From Verrucomicrobiales bacterium (GTDB taxonomy: Bacteria; Verrucomicrobiota; Verrucomicrobiia; Verrucomicrobiales; V1-33): a stretch of 64,000 nucleotides of DNA. Positions 51,711 through 61,242 of this stretch are shown here, piece after piece. The stretch lies in assembly GCA_028293125.1 (NCBI GenBank), contig JAQGPJ010000103.1, positions 62,001 through 126,000 on the forward strand, in the 5' to 3' direction. Position 1 is the first letter of the stretch. Each line of letters opens with the position of its first letter. A model generated the notes under the pieces. That model worked only from the letters and a program-made list of their open reading frames with translations, made no database searches and was not told where the DNA came from. The translations under genes and the position numbers were made by a program.

Positions 51711-51935
51711 GGGGCGGAAAAGTGGGTGGAGAGAAAACAGCAGGAAAAACCGAATGGCGGTACCGGACAGTCGGCCGGCTGGGCGCCGATCCTACCTCCC
51801 TTCTCCCCGGCATGGAAGTGTTTTTTATGATGGATACTTGTCGTCTTCCCACTCTTGCCTCATAAGCGGAACGCCCTACGGTCTGCCGCCGCACGCGCCG
51901 CACCTTTTTCAACCACCACACTCCATCCGCTCCGC

Positions 51936-53180
51936 ATGAACATCCGCAACAAGCTATTTCTCATGATGGTCCTCGAATTTTTCATCTGGGGAGCTTGGCT
52001 GCCGCTGATCTGGGGATACATGGGGACCCCCATTACGGAAGGAGGTCTGGGCTTCAGCTCCACCCAGACCGCATGGGTGGGCAGCGGGTTCGCCATCGCG
52101 TCCATTCTGGGGATTTTCTTCAGCAATCAGTTCGCGGACCGCACCTTCGCCGCTGAGAAGTTCATGGCCTTCAGCCATCTGGTGGGCGGCCTCGCCATCC
52201 TGGGGCTTTACTGGGCGCATTCCTTCCCACTCTTCCTGGCGCTGATGCTGGTCCACTCGATCCTCTACGTGCCCACCATCTCGGTCGCCAACAGCCTCGC
52301 CTTCGCCAATATCAAGGACGCCTCCAAGGAGTTCGGCATTGTCCGCATGGGTGGAACCGTGGGCTGGATTCTGGCCTCCTGGCCGTTGTATTTCATTCTC
52401 GACGGCAGAACAGGTTTTGACGCCATCCAAGCCCGCAAAGCCATCTTCCTCGTGTCCGGCATCGCCTCCCTCGTGCTGGCCATCTACTCCCTGACGCTGC
52501 CCCACACGCCGCCCAAAACCGGCAGCGAGAAGAACGCCTGGATCGCCACCGGCCGCCGCTTGGCCATCCCGTTTATTCTGGTGCTCTTCATCGCCACCTT
52601 CATCGACGCCACCATCCACAATGGCTACTTTCTGGTGACTCCGGGATTTCTTGAAAAAAGTGCCGGCTTCGAGGGCAAATGGATCATGCCCATCATGAGC
52701 CTCGGCCAGATTGCCGAAATTGCCGCCATGATGATCCTCGGCGGAGTGCTGGCCAAACTGGGCTGGCGCAAAACCATGTTGATCGGCATCGCCGGCCATG
52801 CTCTCCGGTTTGGCATCTATGCCTTCTTTCCGCAGAACAAGGAGCTGATCATCGCCGTCCAGCTGCTGCACGGCATCTGCTACGCCTTCTTTTTCGCCAC
52901 CGTTTATATCTTCATCGACGCGGTTTTTCCCAAGGATGTGCGCGCCAGTGCCCAGGGATGGTTTAATCTCCTGATCCTCGGCCTCGGTGATCTCGCCGCC
53001 AAATGGCTCTTCCTGCCCCTCGCCGACAGGCTGACGGTGAACGGAGTCACGGATTACAAAACCCTCTTCCTCATTCCCACCGGCATGGCTTTGGCCGCCA
53101 TTGTCCTGCTGGCTCTGTTCTTTCGTCCTCCGACCTTCGGACCTGAAACAAACGCCGCCCCGGCCGCCGCTCCCCATTAA
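51936..53180 (+). CDS. Nucleoside:H+ symporter, MFS type (NupG-like)
   Basis: A 414-residue inner-membrane transporter with 12 predicted helices. Start MNIRNKLFLMMVLEFFIWGAW; the conserved WGAW-LP...WGYM and SNQFADRTFAAEKFMA motifs are typical of the NupG/XapB group, and AFANIKDASKEFGIVRMGGTVGW is the loop between helix 4 and 5. It should import nucleosides driven by protons. An upstream in-frame codon would extend the N-terminus by 27 residues without homology. The gene stands alone with a 225-base upstream gap. Confidence 0.9.
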   Translation: MNIRNKLFLMMVLEFFIWGAWLPLIWGYMGTPITEGGLGFSSTQTAWVGSGFAIASILGIFFSNQFADRTFAAEKFMAFSHLVGGLAILGLYWAHSFPLFLALMLVHSILYVPTISVANSLAFANIKDASKEFGIVRMGGTVGWILASWPLYFILDGRTGFDAIQARKAIFLVSGIASLVLAIYSLTLPHTPPKTGSEKNAWIATGRRLAIPFILVLFIATFIDATIHNGYFLVTPGFLEKSAGFEGKWIMPIMSLGQIAEIAAMMILGGVLAKLGWRKTMLIGIAGHALRFGIYAFFPQNKELIIAVQLLHGICYAFFFATVYIFIDAVFPKDVRASAQGWFNLLILGLGDLAAKWLFLPLADRLTVNGVTDYKTLFLIPTGMALAAIVLLALFFRPPTFGPETNAAPAAAPH

Positions 53181-53277
53181 GCCGGCCGATCTCTTTCCGG
53201 ACGGTTGAAAGGTGGAAACCCGGATTTGCGTAAATCCAGTTCCGCCTTCCACATCGGAGAATCCCCTATATACAAAA

Positions 53278-53796
53278 ATGAAATCATTCGTTCTCACGCT
53301 CCTCGCGTCAGCCGCTGTCATTTCCAGTCACGCCCAGGAGCCCGCCAAACCGGTTGAACCCGCCGCAGCCGCCACAGAGGCTCCGGCCACGCCCGTGCCG
53401 GCCACCGGCGAGACCGCCAAAGTTCAACTGGGCGTGATTCCGGCGGTGATGAAATTCGACAAGGCCACTCTGACAGTGAAGCCCGGCCAGAAAGTCATGC
53501 TGCTGTTCCAGAATGCCAAATGCCCTCTGCAGCACAACTTCCTCCTCGTGAAGCCCGGCAAGCTGAACGCAGTCGGTGCCCTTGCCGACAAGATGCTCAC
53601 CGATCCCCAGGCGCTGGCCAAGCATTACACCCCGGAAAGCCCGGATGTCCTCGCCCACAGCACCAAGCTGGTGGGAATCGGTCAGAGCGATCTCATTCAG
53701 TTCACCGCCCCCGCCGAGCCTGGCGATTATCCCTATCTCTGCACCTTTCCGGGCCACTGGCGTCTGATGAACGGCGTCCTCAAAGTCGCTCCCTGA
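53278..53796 (+). CDS. Azurin-like cupredoxin
   Basis: A 172-residue exported copper protein. The signal peptide ends near residue 19 (SSHAQ), then comes a Pro/Ala-rich linker and the cupredoxin domain (about 50-172). The copper ligands are H86 in LQHNFLL, C155 in YLCTFPG, H160 in PGHW and M164; the C-x4-H-x3-M spacing is exactly that of azurins. It should shuttle electrons in the periplasm. A strong terminator follows, so the gene is a single transcription unit. Confidence 0.93.
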   Translation: MKSFVLTLLASAAVISSHAQEPAKPVEPAAAATEAPATPVPATGETAKVQLGVIPAVMKFDKATLTVKPGQKVMLLFQNAKCPLQHNFLLVKPGKLNAVGALADKMLTDPQALAKHYTPESPDVLAHSTKLVGIGQSDLIQFTAPAEPGDYPYLCTFPGHWRLMNGVLKVAP

Positions 53797-53832
53797 TTTT
53801 GAACACCTGAGCGCACCTGCATTCTTCTTTCT

Positions 53833-53867
53833 GCGGACCGCACCTGATGGTGCGGTCCGCTTTTTTT
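53833..53867 (+). terminator. Rho-independent terminator of the azurin-like gene
   Basis: GCGGACCGCACC pairs with GGTGCGGTCCGC around a TGAT loop and is followed by seven T. It lies 36 bases after the stop codon. Confidence 0.95.
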
Positions 53868-54132
53868 GGCTCCTAGAGCGTGGATCCTTGGAAAGCGGGA
53901 CCTAAAATCCGGACAGAAATTTTTTATTAAAAAGGTGAGTTTCCATGCATCCTGCCGCGTCACTGAAACGTTGGCTCACAGGAAAATGAAAACTGTCTCA
54001 AAGGGCTCCTGCCGATTAAAAATGCCTTCAGGACCTTGATCAAGCCTGCACATGGGGCTGGCTTGATTACGGCAATCCTTTTGTCCGATTGCCATAAATA
54101 AGGAGGGCTCCAGTCCTTCCCGAACGGACTGT

Positions 54133-54756
54133 TTGAAATTCCCCTCCCCAGCTGTCCTCCCCAGTCCCGCCTCTGTGACTTTCTCCGAATTCCTCACCAC
54201 TTTTCTGCCTGGGCGGCCTTATTGGACCATTTCCGTCCTTCTGATCCTCGTGATCCCCTGCCTTCTCTGGTGGCTTGCCCGTCAAAGTGTGAAGGAGTCC
54301 TTGAAATCCCACGAACGGCGCCGAGTGGCCTATACCCGAACCATGAAATATTTGGTCCGTGCAGCTTGGGCCCTTGTAGTGATTCTGCTGGCGCTGGCGG
54401 CGGCCGGAGGACTGGCGGTGGGAATGGACAGCCTAATCGTCATGGCCTGCGTCATCGCTGCCGTGGTGCTGCCACTCCAGCTGGAAGTGCACGGATTCGG
54501 GATTGGCTGGGACGGTTACTGGCTTTACACCAAGTCTGTCTGGCGGCGCTCACGGCGGATTCCGGTGAACTCGGTCACGCGCTGCGATTATTCACAGCTA
54601 CTCCAATCCTACCGGCTCCACACCCAGAAAAACGGTATCGTCACCGTGCCGGTTTTCACCAAAGGCATCCCGGATCTCCTGGCACTGCTTCCCGTCACCA
54701 CGCCCCCGTATCCTCCGGCGCTGCTTCAGGGAGGCACACAGCAAACGGAGACGTGA
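54133..54756 (+). CDS. Membrane protein of unknown function
   Basis: Up to 207 residues with two or three helices: one at about 30-47 (YWTISVLLILVIPCLLWW) and a pair at about 75-110 (LVRAAWALVVILLALAAA and MDSLIVMACVIAAVVLPL). The C-terminal 90 residues are soluble with strands (GIGWDGYWLYTKSVW, SVTRCDYSQLL) and resemble the cytoplasmic half of small PH-like membrane proteins. The frame starts with TTG; a GTG (VTFSEF) at 54175 is an alternative start. Unrecognised. Confidence 0.6.
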   Translation: MKFPSPAVLPSPASVTFSEFLTTFLPGRPYWTISVLLILVIPCLLWWLARQSVKESLKSHERRRVAYTRTMKYLVRAAWALVVILLALAAAGGLAVGMDSLIVMACVIAAVVLPLQLEVHGFGIGWDGYWLYTKSVWRRSRRIPVNSVTRCDYSQLLQSYRLHTQKNGIVTVPVFTKGIPDLLALLPVTTPPYPPALLQGGTQQTET

Positions 54757-54865
54757 TCTGAAAGAAGCCCCATGCGGCCCAAAATGGAGGGTGACGGGTG
54801 GACAACCCGGCAGCCCCCGCCAAACATTTTCTGGCCTAAAGGCGGCGGACAGGGCATTTTCGGGC

Positions 54866-56529
54866 ATGACCCGGCCCGCCTTTGTTCTGCTGCCAGTCCT
54901 TCTTTTCCTGAGTATCACGTTAGCCCGGCCCCTGACGGCGGCGGAGCATGGCTTCGCCGCCACCGTGAATCCTCTGGCCACCCAAGCCGCTCTGGAGGCC
55001 ATGCAGTCGGGCGGCAACGCCGTGGACGGAGCCATCGCCGCCGCCGTGATGCTGGGGGTGGTGGACCAGCACAACTCCGGCATTGGCGGCGGGCTCTTCA
55101 TGCTGCTCCGCTCACCGGACGGCACCTTCGCGGCCATTGACGGACGGGAAACCGCTCCCGCCGCCGCCACCCGCGACATGTTTCTCCGCGATGGCAAAGC
55201 GGAGCCCAAACTGGCTCAGGAGGGTCCCTTGGCCGCCGGGGTTCCCGGCTGGCTGGCAGCGCTGGACCATGCGGCGGTGAATTTTGGAAAACTGCCGCTG
55301 TCCCGGCCCTTGGAAAAAGCCGCACAGGTGGCGGAGGAGGGATTTGTGCCCGATCCCGGTTTTGAGGACCGCCGCAAATCCTGGAGCGAAGCTCTTTCCC
55401 GCCATCCGGAGACCGCCCGCATCCTGCTGGCACCCCTGACGGACGGGAAACTGAAGCTCCCGGATCTGGCGGCCTCCTACCGGCACATCGGGGCGGAGGG
55501 CATTGGCTGGTTTTACGGCGGAGCCTTCGGGGAGAAAACGGAAGCGTGGATGAAGGCCAACGGCGGCCTGATGACAGGGGCGGATCTGAAAAACTATCAG
55601 GTCAAACGCCGCGAACCTCTGCGCTCCACCTACCGGGGTTATGATATTGCCGGCTTTCCGCCGCCCAGTTCCGGCGGCGTGCATGTGGCCGAAATTCTGA
55701 ACATTCTTGAAGCCTTTGACCTGAGAGCCATGGGGAACGGCACGCCGGACTTCATCCACACGGTAACCGAGGCCATGAAGCCCGCCTCGCCGACCGGGCG
55801 CACTGGCTGGGCGATCCGGATTTCACCAAGGTGCCGCGCGGTCTCATTGCTCCGGCCTACGCCAGACCGCTGGCCAAAAGGATTGATCCCGCCAAAGCCA
55901 CCCCCGTTGCCGGCCACGGCGAGCCCCCGGCGACCGACACGGATGTCTTTGGGAAGCACACCACCCATTTTTCCGTCATAGACTCCAATGGCTGGAGCGT
56001 GGCCTGCACGGCTACCATCAACTACACCTGGGGCAGCCTGGTCACCATTCCCGGCACCGGCATTCTGCTGAATGACGAGATGGACGACTTCTCCATGCAG
56101 CCCGGGATGCCCAATGTTTTCGGTCTGCTGGGCGGTGAGGCCAACGCCGTGGCTCCCGGCAAGCGTCCGCTTTCGAGCATGAGTCCCACCATCGTGCAGC
56201 AGGATGGCCAGCCGGTGCTGGTCATCGGGGCCGCCGGCGGTCCCACCATTATTAACCAAGTGCTGCTGGGGGTGATCCAAGTGATCGACTTTGGCCGCAC
56301 CCCGACCCAGGCGCTGGCGGCTCCGCGCTTCCACCACCAGTGGCGACCGGATGCCCTGCGCATTGAACAGAGCGTGCCGGAGGACACCCGGACAGAGCTG
56401 GAGAAACGCGGCCACACCCTCAACGTGGTGCCTATGATCGGCGTTGCCCAAGCCATCGCCCGCGCCGCCGACGGCACCTTCTCCGGTGCCGCCGATCCCC
56501 GGGTGTCCGGAGCGGCGGCGGGATTCTGA
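54866..56529 (+). pseudogene. ggt: Gamma-glutamyltransferase with one-base frameshift
   Basis: The first frame (MTRPAFVLLPVLLFL signal peptide, then GFAATVNPLATQAALEAM, GNAVDGAIAAAVMLGVVD, SGIGGGLFMLLRS) runs to TEAMK near 55780. There one T seems to be missing (a TTC codon reads TC at about 55786-55789) and the second frame continues with the family's ADRAHWLGDPDF, then PRGLIAPAYAR, GKHTTHFSVIDSNG, whose HTT contains the catalytic Thr, and GGPTIINQVLLGVI. The Thr nucleophile lies after the break, so a broken gene makes no active enzyme. One restored base would give a normal 554-residue GGT, so decay and sequencing error are both possible. Confidence 0.8.
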
Positions 56530-56652
56530 AATCCGGTCCTCGCTTTTTTCCACCGCTCAGGCGCACCATTTTCATAGATAAAATGAACGAAAATTTGCAA
56601 TCCATCACGCTGTGAATAGGATGCCCTCACATTTTATCCCAAATCACGATTT

Positions 56653-57345
56653 ATGAGTCAATATTCTGTCTATTCAGATGCCTACGCGGTGGCCGACCGC
56701 CCCGTCTTCATCCGCAAGACCTACATCCATGTCGCCGGTGCCCTGGGCGGGCTGGTGGCCCTTGAGGCCCTGCTGCTGAACTCGCCTCTGGCCTCTGCTT
56801 TGACCGCGCTGATGCTGGGCAGCAGAATATCCTGGCTGGTCGCCTTTGGTCTGTTCATGTTCGCGACGCACATCGCCGGCAAATGGGCCTCATCCTCCGA
56901 AACCCGGAACGGCCAGTACGCCGGCCTCGCGCTGTATGTGGTCGCGGAGGCCCTTATCCTGTGCCCGCTGCTTGTGATCGCCTCCAGCATGTCGCCCGGG
57001 CTCATCCCCAAGGCCGGGCTCATCACATTGGGCGTTTTTGTGGGCCTGACGTGGATCGCCTTCACCTCTAAAAAGGACTTCTCCTTCCTGGGCGGTTTTC
57101 TTAAAATCGCCTGCATGGTGGCATTGGTGACCATTGTGGCCGGTCTGGTATTCGGCTTCAGTTTTGGCGTCTGGTTCATCGGGGCCATGCTGCTCCTGGT
57201 GGGGGCCGTCATTCTTTACCAGACCTCCAACGTCATTCACCACTACCACACCAATCAGTATGTGGCCGCCTCCCTGGCGCTCTTCTCCAGCATCACGACC
57301 CTCTTCTGGTATGTGCTGCAAATGCTGATGTCCTCTCGGGACTGA
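56653..57345 (+). CDS. Bax inhibitor-1 / YccA family membrane protein
   Basis: A 230-residue protein with seven hydrophobic helices. The N-terminal cytoplasmic VFIRKTYIHVAGALGGL and the loop GLIPKAGLITLGVFVGLTWIAF, plus a C-terminal NVIHHYHTNQYVAASLALF, follow the BI-1/YccA pattern, which in bacteria includes Ca2+/H+-leak channels and protease inhibitors. The gene has its own strong terminator. Upstream, a 9-base inverted repeat (GATAAAATG / CATTTTATC) spans 56577-56638. Confidence 0.88.
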   Translation: MSQYSVYSDAYAVADRPVFIRKTYIHVAGALGGLVALEALLLNSPLASALTALMLGSRISWLVAFGLFMFATHIAGKWASSSETRNGQYAGLALYVVAEALILCPLLVIASSMSPGLIPKAGLITLGVFVGLTWIAFTSKKDFSFLGGFLKIACMVALVTIVAGLVFGFSFGVWFIGAMLLLVGAVILYQTSNVIHHYHTNQYVAASLALFSSITTLFWYVLQMLMSSRD

Positions 57346-57397
57346 GCCGGCGGCGACGGTGCGGCCAAGCCGCCACCCGCATCTTCCTTCCCTTCAA

Positions 57398-57427
57398 ACG
57401 CGCCCTGTCACCGGGGCGCGTTTTTTT
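57398..57427 (+). terminator. Rho-independent terminator of the BI-1-like gene
   Basis: CGCGCCC pairs with GGGCGCG around a TGTCACCG loop and is followed by seven T. It lies about 53 bases after the stop. Confidence 0.92.
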
Positions 57428-57571
57428 GCGGCTTCACGCCCCGGCTGGCACTGGCCGGAGACATAATCAGTATACAGTCACGGATATGCCATTATTTTAT
57501 TGAAATCGACAGGCTCTTTGCTGCCGTTTCATTGCACGGCAAGATTGCCCAAGCCACCACCTCTTCCCAAC

Positions 57572-58069
57572 ATGAGCACCAGTTCCCCGCCCGCCGGTTA
57601 CCACAGTGTGAATGCCTACATCACCGTCAAAGGGGCGGCGGAGGCGCTGGCGTTTTACAAAAAGGCCTTCAATGCGCAGGAGCGCTACCGGCTGGCCAGT
57701 CCCGATGGCAAAATCATGCACGCGGAAATCGCCATCGGCGACTCGGTGATCATGCTGTCGGATGAAGCCCCGGACTGGGGCGCATTGTCGCCGAAAACCA
57801 TCGGAGGCTGCCCCTTCACCCTGATTGTCTATGTGCCGGATGTGGATGCCGCCCATGCCCAAGCGGTGCAGGCCGGAGCGACTCCCACCATGCCGGTTTC
57901 GGACCAGTTCTGGGGCGACCGCATGGGCGGCGTGCTGGATCCCTACGGCTTCAAATGGAGTCTGGCCACCCATATCGAGGATGTCAGTCCCGAGGAGATC
58001 CAAAAACGTTTTGAAGCCTTTGCCGTCAATGAGGGCGGCTGCGCGGAGAGTTCGGACAAATCAGCCTGA
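57572..58069 (+). CDS. PhnB-like VOC-family protein
   Basis: A 165-residue protein with the glyoxalase-type paired modules: SVNAYITVKGAAEALAFYKK near 11-30 and CPFTLIVYVPDVDAAHAQ near 84, with the final GGVLDPYGFKWSLATHIEDV typical of PhnB/DUF1428-type proteins. These bind a substrate or metal in a cleft; the exact role is unknown. A further upstream codon would add 24 residues, but the ATG before STSSPP opens the homologous part. It precedes the CLC gene on the same strand with an 87-base gap. Confidence 0.85.
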   Translation: MSTSSPPAGYHSVNAYITVKGAAEALAFYKKAFNAQERYRLASPDGKIMHAEIAIGDSVIMLSDEAPDWGALSPKTIGGCPFTLIVYVPDVDAAHAQAVQAGATPTMPVSDQFWGDRMGGVLDPYGFKWSLATHIEDVSPEEIQKRFEAFAVNEGGCAESSDKSA

Positions 58070-58156
58070 TCCGGTCGGCGCCCTCTCTTTTCGTCCGGGA
58101 AAAACCTGACTCCCGCCTTGCATCAGCCGCTGGAGCGGGCGGAATCAGCAGGCGGG

Positions 58157-59500
58157 ATGATTCGCGCGTTATTTTCACTGCGGGACCGGTCACAGGTTCT
58201 GCTCCCGCTGCTTCACGGGATCCTGCTGGCCCTGCCGGTGGCGGGAGTCACGGGCTCAGTGGTGGCGCTTTTCCTGTGGGCGCTGGACCGGATGATCGAA
58301 CTGCAATGGAGCCACCCAAGTCTCCTTTGGGGACTGCCTTTGGCCGGGGCGGTGGTGGGGCTGCTGTATCACCGCCATGGCCGGGGATCGGAGAAGGGAA
58401 ACAACCTCTTGATCGAGGAAATCCACCAGCCCGGCGGCGGAGTGCCGGTGCGGATGGCTCCGCTGGTGCTGCTGGGCACGCTGGTGACGCATTTATTCGG
58501 CGGCTCCGCAGGCCGGGAGGGCACCGCCGTGCAGATGGGCGGCAGCGTGGCGGGCGGGCTGGCACAGTGGTTCAAGGTGGGGACGGAGAACCGCAGGCTG
58601 ATGCTCATGTGCGGCATCGCCGCCGGCTTTGGCGCGGTCTTTGGCACCCCGCTGACGGGAGCGGTTTTCGCCTTGGAGGTGCTGGTGATCGGGCGGCTGG
58701 AATACGGGGCGCTTTTTCCCGTGCTCCTGGCCAGCGTAGCCGGGGACACAGTCTGCTCCGCTTGGGGGATTCACCACACGATTTACCATCTGGACGTGCC
58801 GCAGGGCGCGGGCCAGCATGCGGTGCTGGAGGCTGGACTGCTTTTCAAAGCCGCGCTGGCAGGGGTGGTCTTCGGGTTGGCGGGCCGGCTCTTCGCCTTT
58901 CTGACCCACTCGCTCCAGCACGGCTTCGCCAGACTGGTGCCGAAGGCGGTGCCGCTGAGGCCCGTGGCCGGAGGACTGCTGGTGATCGCTCTGACGCTGA
59001 TGCTGGACACGCGGGATTTTCTGGGGCTTGGCGTCCATGCGCCGCCGCAGGGACAGGTTTCCATTTTGTCCTCCTTTGAGGACGGTGGAGCGAATCCTTG
59101 GAGTTGGCTCTGGAAAACGGTCTTCACCTCCGTGACCATCGCCAGCGGTTTCAAAGGCGGGGAGGTCACGCCCCTGTTCTTCATCGGCTCCACTCTCGGC
59201 AACACGTTGGGGACGCTGCTGCAGGCGCCGGTGGCTCTTTTTGCCGCGCTGGGTTTCATCGCTGTTTTTGCCGGGGCCGCCAATACCCCGCTGGCCTGCA
59301 CCATCATGGGCATGGAGCTGTTCGGCGCGCCTTACGCCGCGTATTTCGCCACCGCCTGCTTCATGGCCTACGGATTCAGTGGGCATGCGGGCATCTACCG
59401 CGCCCAGCGGGTCGGGATCGCCAAGCACCGCACTCCGCCCGAACCGGCCACGCCGAGGGAAAAGCCCGGGCAGCTTTCCTCAAAACCGGCTGCGGAGTGA
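58157..59500 (+). CDS. CLC-family transporter, probably the fluoride-type (CLC-F)
   Basis: A 447-residue membrane protein with the CLC fold. The first selectivity loop, usually GSGIP, is EKGNNLLIEEIH, and the second is GGSAGREGTAVQMGG with Glu followed by Thr rather than Pro. This combination is what I expect of CLC-F fluoride/proton antiporters (e.g. EriC-F of Pseudomonas syringae), which protect against fluoride. Other landmarks: FGAVFGTPLTGAVFALE and AGAANTPLACTIMGMELFG. A start at TTG 13 codons upstream is possible. No fluoride riboswitch was found upstream. Confidence 0.85.
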   Translation: MIRALFSLRDRSQVLLPLLHGILLALPVAGVTGSVVALFLWALDRMIELQWSHPSLLWGLPLAGAVVGLLYHRHGRGSEKGNNLLIEEIHQPGGGVPVRMAPLVLLGTLVTHLFGGSAGREGTAVQMGGSVAGGLAQWFKVGTENRRLMLMCGIAAGFGAVFGTPLTGAVFALEVLVIGRLEYGALFPVLLASVAGDTVCSAWGIHHTIYHLDVPQGAGQHAVLEAGLLFKAALAGVVFGLAGRLFAFLTHSLQHGFARLVPKAVPLRPVAGGLLVIALTLMLDTRDFLGLGVHAPPQGQVSILSSFEDGGANPWSWLWKTVFTSVTIASGFKGGEVTPLFFIGSTLGNTLGTLLQAPVALFAALGFIAVFAGAANTPLACTIMGMELFGAPYAAYFATACFMAYGFSGHAGIYRAQRVGIAKHRTPPEPATPREKPGQLSSKPAAE

Positions 59501-59544
59501 GGAATGCTCCGCCGCGTGGAAAACTGCGGACAATGTTGCAAGGC

Positions 59545-61152
59545 TCATTTCACCGCAGCCTCGCCAATGGCCTCAGCGACTGTTTTGCGGCCCAGCGCCG
59601 GGGTATTGGGCGCAATCGCGCCAACCCCTTCCGAGGGAATGGAATCCGCGAACTGGTTGTCGTCGTGCAGTTCTTTCCGCTGGCGGATGATTTGCTCCCG
59701 AAGCGCCGCGATGCGAGGCTGCGCGGCGGGATCGTCAATGCGGTTCCGCAGCTCGTTGGGATCGGTGGTGAGATCAAAATACTCCCAGGCGTCCTTTTTC
59801 CAATAATGAATCAGTTTTTCCGTCTCCGTGCGCAGTCCCAGATGGGCCCGAGTGTTGTGGTCGCCCGGATCGTGGTAGTAGCGGTAGTAGAAGCTGGAGC
59901 GCCAGTTGTCAGGAGGAGCACCGGCCAGCAGCGGCTTCAGCGACCGCCCCTGCATGTCCGCCGGCACCGGCAGGCCCGCGAGATCCAGGAAAGTGGGCGC
60001 GAAGTCCGTGTTCAGCACCATACGATTGCTGACGGAGCCGGCGGCGGCCAGCCCCGGAGCGCGCACCAGCAGGGGAACACGCAGACTGGCCTCATACATG
60101 AAACGCTTGTCGTAAAGCCCGTGATCCCCCAGGAAAAAGCCGTTGTCGCTGGTGTAGAAAATGACGGTGTTTTTCGCCAGTCCAGTTTGATCCAGCCAGT
60201 CCAGCAGACGGCCGATGTTGTCATCCACTCCCTGCACACAGGCCAGATAGTCCTGCATGTAGCGCTGGTATTTCCAATGCGTGAGGGCATCGCCCGTGAG
60301 TGTTTTCACGGTCCCGTCCGGCTGCAGCAGATCCACACGGTCCGGCGTCTCATTGAGCCATTCTTGACGCTCCTGTGAGGTGGCCAGTTCCGTGGGCGGT
60401 GTCAGCTTGAGGTCAAACCGGGTGAGATCATGGGCCACAGTCTGACGGTTTTCCGGCAGGGCGGCGGGGCGGGTGGCGTAGTCGTCGGCGAAGGTTTCGG
60501 GCTCGGGAATGACGCGGTCCCGGAACAAAGCGCGGTTCTTATCATCCGGCTCCCACGAGCGGTGCGGGGCCTTGTGGTGCAGCATCAGAAAGAACGGCTT
60601 GTCCGCCGGACGGGTCTCAATCAGGCGGATGGCAAGATCCGTGATGACGTCGGACACATAACCGGCGATGTTCAGGGTCCCGTGCGGGGTGATGAACCGA
60701 GGATTTTGATAGGCTCCCTGCCCCGGCAGGGTGATCCATCGGTCGAACCCAGTCGGATCCGAGCCCAGGTGCCACTTGCCCACCATGCCGGTGTGGTAGC
60801 CGGCGGCCTGCAGCAGTTTGGCCACCGTCCGCTGCGAGCCGTCGAAGCGGTTGAAGACCGGCACGCCGTTCAGGTGCGAATACTTGCCCGTCAGCAGCGT
60901 GGCCCGGCTGGGGGAGCAGATGGAGTTGGTGACAAAGGCGTTGGCGAACCGCACGCCGCCCGAGGCGATGCGGTCCATGTTCGGCGTTTGGTTGACCTTC
61001 GATCCATAACAGGACAGCGCGTGGGACGCGTGGTCATCCGTCATGATGAAGATGATGTTCGGCCGCTCCGCCGCCGGAGCGTGGATCATGGTAAGGGAAA
61101 CACCGCCGCAGACCAGCAGCGCCATCCGCCGAAAAAACCGGTTTATTTGCAT
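59545..61152 (-). CDS. Secreted sulfatase (type I, arylsulfatase-like)
   Basis: A 535-residue exported sulfatase. After a signal peptide (MALLVCGGVSLTMIHAPAA) come the family motifs: FIMTDDHASHAL with metal aspartates D39 and D40, SICSPSRATLLTGKY with C79 as the formylglycine site in C-x-P-S-R, and DNGFFLGDHG near 350. It cleaves sulfate from polysaccharides. The formylglycine maker is not in the window. Upstream on the same strand, 90 bases away, is a PQQ-type sugar dehydrogenase, so the two probably form an operon. Confidence 0.95.
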   Translation of the reverse strand: MQINRFFRRMALLVCGGVSLTMIHAPAAERPNIIFIMTDDHASHALSCYGSKVNQTPNMDRIASGGVRFANAFVTNSICSPSRATLLTGKYSHLNGVPVFNRFDGSQRTVAKLLQAAGYHTGMVGKWHLGSDPTGFDRWITLPGQGAYQNPRFITPHGTLNIAGYVSDVITDLAIRLIETRPADKPFFLMLHHKAPHRSWEPDDKNRALFRDRVIPEPETFADDYATRPAALPENRQTVAHDLTRFDLKLTPPTELATSQERQEWLNETPDRVDLLQPDGTVKTLTGDALTHWKYQRYMQDYLACVQGVDDNIGRLLDWLDQTGLAKNTVIFYTSDNGFFLGDHGLYDKRFMYEASLRVPLLVRAPGLAAAGSVSNRMVLNTDFAPTFLDLAGLPVPADMQGRSLKPLLAGAPPDNWRSSFYYRYYHDPGDHNTRAHLGLRTETEKLIHYWKKDAWEYFDLTTDPNELRNRIDDPAAQPRIAALREQIIRQRKELHDDNQFADSIPSEGVGAIAPNTPALGRKTVAEAIGEAAVK

Positions 61153-61242
61153 ATAAAAATAAAAAGGCTGAATTCCGATTCTGACACCGCTGCCGGCATA
61201 ACGCCATTCCGTGTGCCCGGAAGTCCTGTGCCCCGCCGCCCG

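Noticed and set aside
57346-58157. Fluoride riboswitch before the CLC gene
   Set aside because: I looked for the GGNGAUG...CUGAUG pattern of the crcB motif and did not find it.
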